DNA of 64,000 nt from contig NC_012491.1 in NCBI RefSeq assembly GCF_000010165.1, positions 2,177,501 to 2,241,500 on the forward strand. Reading direction: 5' to 3'. Both the position numbers and the translations under genes were made by a program. The notes below the pieces were generated by a model. That model saw nothing but the letters and a program-made list of their open reading frames with translations, made no database searches and had not been told where the DNA came from. Positions within the stretch are counted from its first letter, which is position 1; each line of letters starts with the position of its first letter. This document shows positions 1 to 8,361 of this stretch, one piece after another. The stretch comes from Brevibacillus brevis NBRC 100599. Its GTDB lineage: Bacteria; Bacillota; Bacilli; Brevibacillales; Brevibacillaceae.

Positions 1-219
1 TTTTTTTCTGCCACCTGCGAAGCACTGTCGAATAGAAAGAGAAAAAGGTGGGAAAGGTGATAGCAGTGCCTTACTTTTTCCCACTTTTGGGTCATTGCTT
101 ATGAATCGTATTTGATGTAAACTGCCAATTGAGAGAAAAACAATAGAGAAATGTTGGAAAAACAACACTACCTAAATTCAGATCAGACCCAATCTGGTTT
201 AGGTCGAGGAGAAGAACCC
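1..219. other. Upstream intergenic region, no gene seen
   Basis: I see no gene here. The T-run at the very start may be the tail of a terminator belonging to a gene outside the window. The start codon at 151 in the frame of the downstream glycosyltransferase has only a weak ribosome site, and I consider it spurious. Confidence 0.5.
170..204 (+). promoter_or_regulatory. mRNA hairpin just before the glycosyltransferase ribosome site
   Basis: The arms at 170-183 and 192-204 are complementary apart from a small internal mismatch (ACCTAAA..CAGAT against ATCTGG..TTTAGGT). The hairpin ends two bases before the GAGGAGAAG ribosome site of the gene starting at 220. It may affect translation or mRNA stability. 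No effector is recognisable. Confidence 0.4.
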
Positions 220-1458
220 ATGAGTGTAATTAGAGAGATCATTGAGGGATTATTCATCGGATTTACTTCTGCGGTGGGCGTAATCGGCACATACCAAACA
301 CTGGTTTCTTGTGCAGGCCTGTTCCGCAAAAAAGAGCAAGTAACATCTGAGCCGCAAAAGACGTTTGCTGTGCTCGTGGCTGCTCACAATGAGAGCGCCG
401 TAGTTGCTCCGCTTATTGAAAACCTGAAGAAACTCGACTATCCACGTGAAATGTACGACATCTTCGTCATTTGCGACAACTGTACAGATAACACGGCAGA
501 AATTAGTCGGGCGCATGGTGCAATTGCATGTGAGCGTTTTGACACATCCAAGCGTGGGAAAGGCTACGGCATCGAATGGATGCTGGAGAACCTCTGGGCA
601 AGACCTAAGCAGTACGACGCTGTCGTCATGTTTGATGCTGACAACTTGGTTGAGAAAAACTTCCTGAAAGTAATGAATGACCGTCTTTGCAAAGGGGCTC
701 GTGTAATTCAAGGTTACCTCGACTCCAAGAACCCGTTTGATTCCTGGATTACGCTGTCCTATGCGGTTACCTACTGGTTTACAAACCGTATGTGGCAGCT
801 TGCTCGTCACAATTTGGGACTGCCGAACACTTTGGGCGGAACTGGCTTGTGCATTGAGAGCAACCTGCTCAAAGAAATGGGCTGGGGAGCAACCAGTCTC
901 ACGGAAGACCTGGAATTTGCAACACGTTGTATTGAACGCGGTATTTACCCGACTTGGGCTCATGATACCAAGGTCTGGGATGAAAAACCGATTGACTTAA
1001 AATCGTCTATGCGCCAGCGTTTGCGTTGGATGCAAGGGCACTACGATGTGGCAGGACGCTACATTCGAGCTGTATTGTTTAATGGATTGAAGTCAAGAAA
1101 GCTGGGAATGCTTGACGCAGCCTTCTACCTCTTCCAACCGATGTATGTGCTGATGGTGACGATGATGTCGGTATTGTTCTTGGCAAGATTTTTTGATATC
1201 GGTACGCTGACAACAGTATCCACGATCTTGCCTACATGGCTGGTATACGGTTCTACTGCCGTGTTCTACCTGTTGCCGCTCTTGGCTCTCTACTTGGATA
1301 AAGTACCGTGGAAGGGGTATTTCGGGCTCCTCTTGCTGCCATTCTTTTTCCTGACCTGGCTTCCGATTATGTTTTACGCGTTCTTTACGAAGAAAAACCA
1401 GGAGTGGAGTCATACCTCTCACACACGCGCGATTCGTATCGAGGAGATCCAGCAATAG
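220..1458 (+). CDS. Family 2 glycosyltransferase, membrane-anchored
   Basis: A 412-residue processive-type GT-A glycosyltransferase. A membrane segment at the N-terminus (roughly residues 5-30) is followed by a catalytic domain with a nucleotide-binding stretch (CDNCTDNTAE), a metal-binding DAD motif (MFDADNLV), an acceptor-side ED (SLTEDLEF) and a QRLRWMQGH motif typical of IcaA/BcsA-like and YdaM-like enzymes. Two or three membrane helices follow at the C-terminus. It probably transfers sugars from UDP-sugars at the cytoplasmic face to a surface polysaccharide or lipid. I chose ATG 220 because GAGGAGAAG lies just upstream, rather than an in-frame ATG at 151. It appears monocistronic with its own terminator. 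The substrate cannot be told. Confidence 0.85.
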   Translation: MSVIREIIEGLFIGFTSAVGVIGTYQTLVSCAGLFRKKEQVTSEPQKTFAVLVAAHNESAVVAPLIENLKKLDYPREMYDIFVICDNCTDNTAEISRAHGAIACERFDTSKRGKGYGIEWMLENLWARPKQYDAVVMFDADNLVEKNFLKVMNDRLCKGARVIQGYLDSKNPFDSWITLSYAVTYWFTNRMWQLARHNLGLPNTLGGTGLCIESNLLKEMGWGATSLTEDLEFATRCIERGIYPTWAHDTKVWDEKPIDLKSSMRQRLRWMQGHYDVAGRYIRAVLFNGLKSRKLGMLDAAFYLFQPMYVLMVTMMSVLFLARFFDIGTLTTVSTILPTWLVYGSTAVFYLLPLLALYLDKVPWKGYFGLLLLPFFFLTWLPIMFYAFFTKKNQEWSHTSHTRAIRIEEIQQ

Positions 1459-1473
1459 CGAAGTTAACAAGCA

Positions 1474-1506
1474 AAAACCACAGGGGGAATATTCACCTGT
1501 GGTTTT
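1474..1506 (+). terminator. Rho-independent terminator after the glycosyltransferase
   Basis: Perfect 11-bp arms, AAAACCACAGG at 1474-1484 and CCTGTGGTTTT at 1496-1506, end in a short T-run. It lies 15 bases after the stop codon. Confidence 0.85.
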
Positions 1507-1543
1507 CCTATTATCTTAAAGTAGCGAGACCGTTGCCGAATTT

Positions 1544-1551
1544 GGTATAAT
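1544..1551 (+). promoter_or_regulatory. Probable extended -10 promoter of the radical SAM gene
   Basis: TTGGTATAAT (TATAAT at 1546-1551 preceded by a TG) is an extended -10 element. No good -35 is visible at the right distance. The roughly 80-base leader contains an inverted repeat GGCACC/GGTGCC (about 1589-1616) before the AGGAGG ribosome site at about 1620. Confidence 0.5.
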
Positions 1552-1634
1552 GACGTGATCAAGCAAGTAGCGTTCGCCAACGGGATTAAGGCACCAGCGC
1601 CAGACGTAGCGGTGCCCATAGGAGGAAAACAGCA

Positions 1635-2603
1635 ATGAAGCTCGCGACAGATATTCACAACAACGACGTCCCATTGTTGTGGGGCGATAAACGATACCAT
1701 ACATGGAATTATCATTTAAGAGGGACTTTTCACGAAAAGATTTTCAAGGTTCCACTGGATGGCGGTTTTAGTTGCCCGAATCGGGATGGGAAAGTAGCGA
1801 CAGGCGGCTGCACGTTTTGCAGCGCGAGAGGATCTGGAGACTTTGCCGGTGACCGCAGAATGGATCTGGAAAAACAGTTCCATGATGTGAAAAATCGCAT
1901 GCACGAGAAGTGGCCACAAGCCAAGTATTTGGGCTTCTTCCAAGCGTACACAAATACGTATGCGCCTGTGGAGGAGCTGCGGGAGATGTACGAAGTCATC
2001 CTCCAACAAGAAGGCGTAGTCGGACTCTCCATTGCCACACGTCCTGACTGCCTGCCAGACGACGTCGTGGAGTATTTGGCTGAATTGAATGAGCGCACCT
2101 ATTTGTGGGTGGAGCTTGGTCTCCAAACAGTCCATGAGCACACAGCCCAGTTAATTAATCGAGCGCACGATTATCAATGCTACGTGGACGCTGTAGAGAG
2201 GCTGCGCAAGCACAACATCCGTGTATGCTCTCATATCATCTATGGATTGCCAGGAGAGAGCCACGAAGAGATGATGCAGACGGCAGATGCTGTGGCACAT
2301 CTGGATGTGCAGGGAATCAAAATACACCTGTTGCATCTGCTGCGCAAAACGCCGATGGTGAAGCAATATGAAGCAGGTCTCTTGGAATTCCTGTCGCAGG
2401 AAGAGTACACGAAGCTCGTTGTAGATACATTGGAAATTTTACCTCCAGAAATGATTGTCCATCGAATCACAGGGGACGGACCACCTGATCTCTTGATTGG
2501 ACCGATGTGGAGTCGTAAAAAGTGGGAAGTTCTGAATGGCATTGACGCAGAACTGAAAGCGCGGAATAGCTGGCAAGGAAAGCTATTCGTACCACGCACG
2601 TAA
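1635..2603 (+). CDS. TIGR01212-type radical SAM protein (YtqA-like)
   Basis: A 322-residue radical SAM protein. The cysteine region reads SCPNRDG..GGCTFCSARG at residues 35-60, the arrangement of the YtqA/TIGR01212 family, whose members bind a [4Fe-4S] cluster and cleave S-adenosylmethionine. A TIM-barrel-like domain follows (GLSIATRPDCLPD, LWVELGLQT, HIIYGLPGE). YtqA-like proteins are not firmly assigned a substrate; relatives act in tRNA modification. The ATG at 1635 has AGGAGG nine bases upstream. The usual YtqB-type methyltransferase partner is not adjacent. Confidence 0.88.
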   Translation: MKLATDIHNNDVPLLWGDKRYHTWNYHLRGTFHEKIFKVPLDGGFSCPNRDGKVATGGCTFCSARGSGDFAGDRRMDLEKQFHDVKNRMHEKWPQAKYLGFFQAYTNTYAPVEELREMYEVILQQEGVVGLSIATRPDCLPDDVVEYLAELNERTYLWVELGLQTVHEHTAQLINRAHDYQCYVDAVERLRKHNIRVCSHIIYGLPGESHEEMMQTADAVAHLDVQGIKIHLLHLLRKTPMVKQYEAGLLEFLSQEEYTKLVVDTLEILPPEMIVHRITGDGPPDLLIGPMWSRKKWEVLNGIDAELKARNSWQGKLFVPRT

Positions 2604-2620
2604 AAGTCATAGCAACAAAC

Positions 2621-2650
2621 AGGGAGCCTTTTTAAGGGCTCCCTTTCTTT
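2621..2650. terminator. Bidirectional terminator between convergent genes
   Basis: AGGGAGCC at 2621-2628 pairs with GGGCTCCCT at 2636-2644, with T-rich sequence on the plus strand (TTTCTTTTTT) and A-rich sequence on the loop side. It serves the radical SAM gene and probably the convergent phosphodiesterase. Confidence 0.8.
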
Positions 2651-2651
2651 T

Positions 2652-3380
2652 TTAAAGATTGCGAATCAGATTTCTCGCACGCTTCGGGTAATTGGTGATC
2701 AGACCATCTACCCCACAGTCAATGGCTCGCTGGATTTGCCGACCAGTATTTATCGTCCAGCTCAAAACTTCAAAATGATGCTGCTTTGCTTGTTTGACCA
2801 AGTCTTCCGTCAATTGATCATAGGGGACGTGCAGTTGATCAGCACGATATCTGCTGGCTACTTCCCAAGGCTTGACGAGTGGTCCCACGTATAAAAGTCC
2901 TGTTGTTTGCCTGGCATCCAATTGCTTGATTCGTAAAAGGCTGTCGAAGTTAAACGTTGAAATGATAGTTCGCTCTGTTAGCTGATAACGTCTGATTTGT
3001 TCGATGACGAGCTCCTCTAAGTGAGGTTGATCGAGGAAAAAATTTTTCATCTCGATGATGAAGCGCAGTGGTGAGTCGACAAACGACTGAAATACCTCCT
3101 GCAGGGTTGGAATGTGTGCTTTTGGTAGTCGCATAGACGAGCCTTTATCTGCTCGAAGCTGACGCAGTTCACGCAATGTGTAATGGCGAACCAAACCGGA
3201 ACCATTGGTCGTGCGCTCCAGATTATGGTCATGAATGACAACCAGCTTATTGTCACTGCTGAGCTGAACGTCTAATTCGATCCCATTGGCTTTTCGTCGG
3301 ACGGCTCCTTGAAACGATTCCATCGTATTTTCCGGAAACAGGCCGGAAGCGCCACGATGGGCATAGATAAGTGGGGGCAC
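2652..3380 (-). CDS. Glycerophosphodiester phosphodiesterase
   Basis: A 242-residue GDPD of the UgpQ/YhdW class, hydrolysing glycerophosphodiesters to glycerol-3-phosphate and an alcohol. Family motifs are complete: HRGASGLFPENTMESF at the N-terminus (catalytic His and metal-binding Glu), ELDVQLSSDNKLVVIHD (catalytic His and acidic metal ligands), then FNFDSLLRI and SWTINTG in the barrel, and DGLITNYP at the end. There is no signal peptide, so it should be cytoplasmic. I chose GTG at 3380 because AAGGGAGG sits eight bases upstream and the protein then begins right before the IYAHRG strand. An upstream ATG at 3410 has no ribosome site. Confidence 0.92.
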   Translation of the reverse strand: MPPLIYAHRGASGLFPENTMESFQGAVRRKANGIELDVQLSSDNKLVVIHDHNLERTTNGSGLVRHYTLRELRQLRADKGSSMRLPKAHIPTLQEVFQSFVDSPLRFIIEMKNFFLDQPHLEELVIEQIRRYQLTERTIISTFNFDSLLRIKQLDARQTTGLLYVGPLVKPWEVASRYRADQLHVPYDQLTEDLVKQAKQHHFEVLSWTINTGRQIQRAIDCGVDGLITNYPKRARNLIRNL

Positions 3381-3476
3381 GAGGGCTTCCTCCCTTCTCG
3401 AGCGTGTCATTACCTACTACTATGATATGTAAAGGGCCCCTCGATACGACCTGACATGAGAGGCATCTCCAGAAGT

Positions 3477-3554
3477 CTATCCGATTACGACGAGTACGAT
3501 GACCAAAAGGACAAAGAGGACAAGGATCAGGGCAAAATTGTTATTGCAGCTCAC
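3477..3554 (-). CDS. YjcZ-type sporulation micro-protein
   Basis: A 25-residue hydrophobic protein beginning MSCNNNFALILVLFVLL and ending in a valine/isoleucine-rich helix with a C-terminal glycine. This short polar head (often with CNN or GFAL) followed by one membrane helix is the hallmark of the YjcZ/YhcN-neighbour family of tiny Bacillales spore-associated proteins. The GTG start at 3554 has a strong AAGGAGGG ribosome site eight bases upstream. It is too short for usual gene callers and sits alone between the phosphodiesterase and the acetyltransferase. Function is unknown for the family; I infer a spore membrane or coat role. Confidence 0.8.
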   Translation of the reverse strand: MSCNNNFALILVLFVLLVIVLVVIG

Positions 3555-3747
3555 AAAAAACACCCTCCTTCCCGCACATGAAGCACCTACTCTCATGGTA
3601 TGAAGAACCGGTAAATATGACCCAACAGAATGCCCACCTTCTGTTTTTTTGTGCATGAGGAACGCTTTTTTATACAGATTGGCAGATGACGGCCTTACTC
3701 GTTTTGCTACAATGAGAGGAGGAGTATTGCAGGGGAGGATGAAGACC

Positions 3748-4593
3748 GTGATAAATGTTGTAGGCTCACAGGATGCTGGCGACCTGATCATTGATCGACA
3801 AAATGGCCGCGTAAAGCTGCACGTGTATGAACCATCACAAATCGAGCAGTGGGATCGGGTCATGAAGGAGCTGGCTGAAGAGTCAGAGGCAACAAAAGTG
3901 ATTGTGTACGGGAAGAAACAAGATATTCCACAATGGCAATCCCTGGGGTACGAGCTAGAGGGAACCATTGATGGTTTTTTTCAAGGGGAAAACGCACAGA
4001 TGCTCACCTGCTATCTGACAAAGGAGCGGGCTACCTCTGGTGCAGAAAAACTTGCCGAGGAAATTCTTACGTTGAGCCTGTCAAAAGCGGGGAGTACGAT
4101 AGAGAAATCATTACCAGAGGGATACAACCTGCGTGAAGCAACGGAGGCAGACACGAAGGAATTGGCGTGTTTGTATGGACTGGTATTCGCGACGTATCCT
4201 ACACCGATGAACGATCCGTCCTACATTCGCAAAACCATGCAGGAAGGTACCATCTACTATGTCGTTGAATTTGAAGGCAAGATTGCATGTGCTGCATCAG
4301 CTGAAGTATCTGAACGATTTGGTTCTGCGGAAATGACGGATTGCGCGACCCATCCAGACCATGCGGGGAAAGGCCTCCTCCAACCACTGTTTATCGCGCT
4401 GGAACAAAGGATGGAGGAGACGGGGATATACTTTTTGTACACCTTGACCCGGGCACAGTCAGCAGGAATGAATGTGACGGCTGCCAAGATGGGCTATGCA
4501 TACCGAGGACGGCTGATTAACAATTGTACGATCTTTTCAGGCTATGAAGACATGAATATATGGGTAAAGCCACTTCGCCCGACGAGGGATTAA
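3748..4593 (+). CDS. ablB: Putative beta-lysine N-acetyltransferase (AblB/YodP-like)
   Basis: A 281-residue GNAT-fold acetyltransferase. The N-terminal half (VVGSQDAGDLIID..., YGKKQDIPQW, GYELEGTIDGFFQGENA) matches the two-domain AblB/YodP family. The C-terminal GNAT domain carries the acetyl-CoA loop HPDHAGKGLLQPLF at about residue 205. In methanogens AblB acetylates beta-lysine made by lysine 2,3-aminomutase (AblA/KamA); in B. subtilis yodP belongs to the mother-cell kamA operon. Here the aminomutase is not next to it, but yodT/R/S/Q-like genes follow after a convergent regulator. GTG 3748 has GGGGAGG nine bases upstream; ATG 3739 is an alternative with poorer spacing. Confidence 0.82.
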   Translation: MINVVGSQDAGDLIIDRQNGRVKLHVYEPSQIEQWDRVMKELAEESEATKVIVYGKKQDIPQWQSLGYELEGTIDGFFQGENAQMLTCYLTKERATSGAEKLAEEILTLSLSKAGSTIEKSLPEGYNLREATEADTKELACLYGLVFATYPTPMNDPSYIRKTMQEGTIYYVVEFEGKIACAASAEVSERFGSAEMTDCATHPDHAGKGLLQPLFIALEQRMEETGIYFLYTLTRAQSAGMNVTAAKMGYAYRGRLINNCTIFSGYEDMNIWVKPLRPTRD

Positions 4594-4597
4594 CAGG

Positions 4598-6142
4598 CTA
4601 CCTGTTTGTAGGATACAACTGCTGTTGCAGACGACGGGCCATCAAGGCCAATTGAAGCTGCCAGCGTTGATGAGCATCCTCCAGGCGGTAGCCTGTTTTT
4701 TCTTCAATTTGGGTTAACCGGTACTTGAGCGTATGTCGATGGATATACAAGGCTTGCGAGGTCTGTAGCCCGTTTCCATTCTGAGCCAAATAAACCTCAA
4801 GGGTTTCGAGAAGCTGTTGATTGTATTTCGTATCATAGCGAATTAATGGTTCCAGCAATGGGTTCCACAGACGCAGCAAGCTTTCTTTTTCACGATGGTA
4901 CGGAAACAAAAACTGATAGCCCTGCATATCCCGGTATCGCAAAATTTGCGGGGATTGGGCCAATAGCGGGTACGCTTGTAGAGCAAACAGCGCTTCTTCG
5001 GAGGCACTGACGACGTTTGGTAATTGCTCGCAGGGATTGCTCAAGGCGATCTGTAGGGCAAGTTCAGGGTGCAGCCCTCTCCAGCGGGAAGTAAGCTGTT
5101 CCAACAGGCGTAGGCTCGTCTGATCATCCGGCAAAATAAACAAGAGGCAATGCGGTCGTTCGCGCAGCAAATAAGAGCGCTGATGACGGTCGCTAAGCCT
5201 CCGCATCAATGTAATGACACTTTGATGCATGTCTCCGAGCATCGTCTGATCAGCTACCTCTACACGAACAGCGACACAGAGATGATGACCAGTAAGCGGG
5301 TACCCCAGCATGCGACAACGGCTCTCCAGCTCCGTATGGGTCATCTGCTGCCCATTCAGCAATTCCTCCACAAAATCCCCTTTTAACCGCCATTCCGTTG
5401 CGGCTACCGCTCTTTCCTTTACATATTCGAGTGCACATAAGGTAGAGGCATGCTGTAGAGCGACGTCATCGAGCTCTTTCCAAGCGTGCTCGGGCTTCGT
5501 TAAGGTCAACGTGCCAAAATGCTCGCGATTGGCGCGAATCGGTACACGATGCGCGATCTCCTGAGACTGATCAAGCGGCAGTGCTTCCGAACTGCCATGC
5601 TGTGTGACTTCAAAGCCTAATGCATCGACGAGCGACACGACGCCTCCGGTAAGTGCTGCAAGCTCGCCAGCAATGGCGGGAAGGCCTCCCTTGGAGAGGG
5701 CAGCATCAATCATTCGGTTATGAATCGCCGAGGAATAGGCCAGCGTTTCAAATTGCCGATTCATGATCGGCTGCAAAATGGCTTTGGTTATGGTTGAAAA
5801 GTTTATCTCCGTAGGAATTTCAATCAATGGAAGTTGATAGTGATCCGCCAAGGTCAAAAACGTCTCGGGAATTTCCCGTAAATAAAAGCCCGTATGAATC
5901 GCAACGCCACTCAGCTTTTGCTTCGCCAACGAAGGAATAAAAGAAGCAAGCTTTTCTGTATGCTCAGCCAGTCCAAAGCCGGTTGTTATCAAGAATTCGC
6001 CTTCTTGCAGGCGACTCGTATCCTCCAGTACTTCGACAATTGTTACCCAACGAATCGGATTGTCGAGTCCGCCTGCTCCTGCGATCAGCCTGGTGTGAAC
6101 CATATCCGGCAGTTGTAGTGCTTCTCTTATCGTGATGGTCAT
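4598..6142 (-). CDS. PucR-family transcriptional regulator
   Basis: A 514-residue PucR/CdaR-class regulator. The N-terminal PucR ligand domain (residues 1-120: ITIREALQLPDM, GLDNPIRWVTIVE, GEFLITTGFGL) is followed by a GAF-like middle region and a C-terminal PucR-type helix-turn-helix (LETLEVYLAQNGNGLQTSQ, YIHRHTLKYRLTQIEEKTG). ATG 6142 has GGAGGAG upstream. It is divergent from the aminotransferase operon and convergent with ablB, three bases from its stop codon. By position it is the likely regulator of the lysine-type catabolic cluster; PucR proteins commonly sense a pathway metabolite. Direct evidence of the target is only the palindrome in the shared upstream region. Confidence 0.88.
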   Translation of the reverse strand: MTITIREALQLPDMVHTRLIAGAGGLDNPIRWVTIVEVLEDTSRLQEGEFLITTGFGLAEHTEKLASFIPSLAKQKLSGVAIHTGFYLREIPETFLTLADHYQLPLIEIPTEINFSTITKAILQPIMNRQFETLAYSSAIHNRMIDAALSKGGLPAIAGELAALTGGVVSLVDALGFEVTQHGSSEALPLDQSQEIAHRVPIRANREHFGTLTLTKPEHAWKELDDVALQHASTLCALEYVKERAVAATEWRLKGDFVEELLNGQQMTHTELESRCRMLGYPLTGHHLCVAVRVEVADQTMLGDMHQSVITLMRRLSDRHQRSYLLRERPHCLLFILPDDQTSLRLLEQLTSRWRGLHPELALQIALSNPCEQLPNVVSASEEALFALQAYPLLAQSPQILRYRDMQGYQFLFPYHREKESLLRLWNPLLEPLIRYDTKYNQQLLETLEVYLAQNGNGLQTSQALYIHRHTLKYRLTQIEEKTGYRLEDAHQRWQLQLALMARRLQQQLYPTNR

Positions 6143-6192
6143 CAGGCATCTCCTCCAAAAGCTCTCGGTAAAGGTTCTCTTATACAAAATGT

Positions 6193-6206
6193 ACAAAAGA
6201 TTTTGT
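6193..6206. promoter_or_regulatory. Candidate operator in the PucR/aminotransferase divergent region
   Basis: ACAAAAGATTTTGT is a perfect 14-bp palindrome about 50 bases from the PucR start and 95 from the aminotransferase start. A second inverted repeat, CCAGCACG (6227-6234) with CGTGCTGG (6249-6256), lies in the leader of the aminotransferase gene. Either could be the PucR-type regulator's site; I cannot tell which. Confidence 0.4.
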
Positions 6207-6299
6207 CTCTTTTCCATGTTTTTTTGCCAGCACGTCGGATGGCTCTTGCGTGCTGGTCAGCTAGGATAGAGATAGAGAATAAGCGAGGTGGCGACGAAA

Positions 6300-7652
6300 A
6301 TGACGAAAAGCTATGTAATCAAGCCTGAATTGGGCAAAGAGTATCCAGTTATTTCTCACGGAAAAGGCATCTATCTTTACGATAAAGAGGGGAATCGTTA
6401 CATCGACGGTTCCAGCGGAGCGGTGACGGCAAGCATTGGTCACGGTGTAGAAGAAGTGGCTGAGGCGATGTATGCGCAAGCCAAGGAGGTTTCCTTTGTA
6501 TACCGCTCGCATTTCAGCAGCGATGCTGTGGAGAAGCTGGCAACAAAGCTAGCAGAGTGGGCACCAGGCTCTCTGAACTGGACGTTTTTTGTCAGCAGCG
6601 GTTCGGAAGCAACGGAGACAGCACAAAAAATTGCGATTCAGTACTGGCAGGAAAAAGGAAGACCAACGAAAAATCGGATTATCTCCCGCTGGATGAGCTA
6701 TCACGGGATTACAATGGGCGCACTTTCGATGTCTGGGCACGTCTTGCGCCGAAAGCGTTTCACTCCATTATTGGCTGACTATCCGGCGATCACAGGACCA
6801 TATCCGTATCGCAAACCAGAAGACATGTCCCTCGAATCGTATGCGCTTGCGTGTGCAAACGAGCTGGAGACCGCAATTTTGCGCGTAGGACCTGAGCAGG
6901 TAGCGGCATTCATCGCAGAGCCTGTTATCGGGGCTTCTGGGGGAGCGGTCGTGCCGCCAGACGGTTACTTCCAACGTATTCGCGAGATTTGTGATAAGTA
7001 TGAGGTTTTGTTTATCGCAGACGAAGTAATGACAGGAGTAGGGCGCACGGGGAAAGCGTTTGGGGTCAACCATTGGGGCGTCGTACCTGACTTGATGACA
7101 TTGGGCAAAGGCATGAGTGCCGGTTACACGCCTATGGCTGCTACGATTGTCTCGGACGAAATCATTGAGACGATTACAAAAGGCAGCGGCTCGATTATGG
7201 CAGGACATACGTATAGTGCTAACCCACAATCTGCTGCTGTTTCTCTGGCTGTCCTCGATTATGTAGAGAAGCATCAGCTCGTCGAGAAAGCGGCAGAACA
7301 AGGTGCCTATTTGCTTGCCCGCCTGAAAGAACTGGCCGACGAGCTCCCATTGATCGGAGATGCACGTGGTCTTGGTATGCTGTGCGCGCTGGAATTTGTG
7401 AAAAACAAGCAGACAAAAGAGCCGTTTGCGCTTTCTCAAGGAGTAGGCGGGAAGGTCATTCAAAAAGCATTTGAAAAAGGCCTGCTTATTTATCCGGCAA
7501 TGGGCGGAATCGAAGGGGTGGCAGGCGACGCTGTCATCATCTCACCTCCACTGACCATTACTACGGAGCAAATCGATGAACTGATAGCTCTGCTAAAAGA
7601 AGCGGTGATAGCTGTTCAGCAAGAGCTCCAGGACAAAGCACTGATCGGATAG
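6300..7652 (+). CDS. Class III aminotransferase (YodT-like)
   Basis: A 450-residue PLP-dependent class III (omega) aminotransferase. Seen: SSGSEATETAQKIA (PLP phosphate site), ISRWMSYHGITMGALSMSGH, IADEVMTGVGRTG (PLP-stacking Asp-Glu), and LGKGMSAGYTPMAATI, where the Lys is the Schiff-base lysine at about residue 274. The best match by context is YodT of the B. subtilis kamA-yodPQRST operon, likely transaminating beta-lysine or an acetylated derivative. ATG 6300 has GAGGTGG eight bases upstream; an in-frame GTG at 6288 overlaps that ribosome site. It opens a tight operon with the CoA-transferase and deacetylase genes (16-bp gap to the next). Confidence 0.9.
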   Translation: MTKSYVIKPELGKEYPVISHGKGIYLYDKEGNRYIDGSSGAVTASIGHGVEEVAEAMYAQAKEVSFVYRSHFSSDAVEKLATKLAEWAPGSLNWTFFVSSGSEATETAQKIAIQYWQEKGRPTKNRIISRWMSYHGITMGALSMSGHVLRRKRFTPLLADYPAITGPYPYRKPEDMSLESYALACANELETAILRVGPEQVAAFIAEPVIGASGGAVVPPDGYFQRIREICDKYEVLFIADEVMTGVGRTGKAFGVNHWGVVPDLMTLGKGMSAGYTPMAATIVSDEIIETITKGSGSIMAGHTYSANPQSAAVSLAVLDYVEKHQLVEKAAEQGAYLLARLKELADELPLIGDARGLGMLCALEFVKNKQTKEPFALSQGVGGKVIQKAFEKGLLIYPAMGGIEGVAGDAVIISPPLTITTEQIDELIALLKEAVIAVQQELQDKALIG

Positions 7653-7668
7653 AGAAGGAGGAACGAGG

Positions 7669-8361
7669 ATGACAAACCGATTTGAAAAGGTCGTCTCCCT
7701 GTCCGAAGCACTCACCCATTTTCGCGATGGGATGACGCTGTTGGCAGGGGGATTCGGTGGGGTGGGCAATCCGCCTACATTGATTCAGGGAATTTTGGAT
7801 AAGGGCGTGCGTGATCTGACGCTGATCAGTAACGATACTGCTTTCCCGCATATCGGAATAGGTAAGCTGGTGACCGAAAAGCGCGTCAAAAAGGTGATAG
7901 CTTCTCACATTGGCTCAAATCCGAACGCAGGGGCCCAAATGACGGCTGGAGAGCTGGAGGTAGAGTTCTGCCCGCAGGGGATACTTGCAGAGCGTGTACG
8001 GGCAGGTGGAGTCGGCCTGGGAGGCATTCTCTCGGATGTCGGCATCGGGACGATCGCGGAAAAAGGGAAGCAGAAGGTCGTTCTGGATGGAAAGGAATAC
8101 TTGTTGGAGACACCGCTCACTGCCGAAGTGGCTATCGTACATGCGAAAAAAGCGGATCGTTTTGGCAATTTGGTGTTTGATACTAGTGCACGCAATTTCA
8201 ATCCGTTAGTGGCGATGGCGGGCGACATTACCATCGTGGAGGCGAATGAGATAGTAGAGGTAGGCATGATCGACCCGGAAGAAATCGTCACCCCGGGCGT
8301 TTTCGTGAACTTTATCGTCCAAAGTGAAGGGGTGAACTGGCAATGGGCATGGGAGAAGTAA
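7669..8361 (+). CDS. 3-oxoacid CoA-transferase subunit A
   Basis: A 230-residue alpha subunit of a succinyl-CoA:3-oxoacid type CoA-transferase (ScoA/AtoD class). Seen: SEALTHFRDGMTLLAGGFGGVGNPPTLI (the glycine-rich CoA region), GAQMTAGELEVEFCPQG and DRFGNLVFDTSARNFNP, all family signatures. It should pair with the next gene, which overlaps it by 19 bp, suggesting translational coupling. Together they would move CoA between a keto-acid of the lysine pathway and acetyl- or succinyl-CoA. The pair corresponds to YodR/YodS of B. subtilis. The AGAAGGAGGAACGAGG ribosome region before ATG 7669 is strong. Confidence 0.92.
   Translation: MTNRFEKVVSLSEALTHFRDGMTLLAGGFGGVGNPPTLIQGILDKGVRDLTLISNDTAFPHIGIGKLVTEKRVKKVIASHIGSNPNAGAQMTAGELEVEFCPQGILAERVRAGGVGLGGILSDVGIGTIAEKGKQKVVLDGKEYLLETPLTAEVAIVHAKKADRFGNLVFDTSARNFNPLVAMAGDITIVEANEIVEVGMIDPEEIVTPGVFVNFIVQSEGVNWQWAWEK

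Noticed and set aside
151-219. Upstream ATG for the glycosyltransferase
   Set aside because: Weak ribosome site, and the extra 23 residues are hydrophilic and not typical of the family's N-terminus.
3555-3968. Long minus-strand ORF upstream of the YjcZ-like stretch
   Set aside because: Only the last 25 codons resemble a protein and have their own ribosome site; the rest lies opposite the acetyltransferase gene.
6220-6260. Sigma-54 promoter (TGGCTC..TGCT) before the aminotransferase
   Set aside because: The GG and GC elements are not at the required 10-base spacing, and the neighbouring regulator is PucR-type, not an NtrC-type activator.
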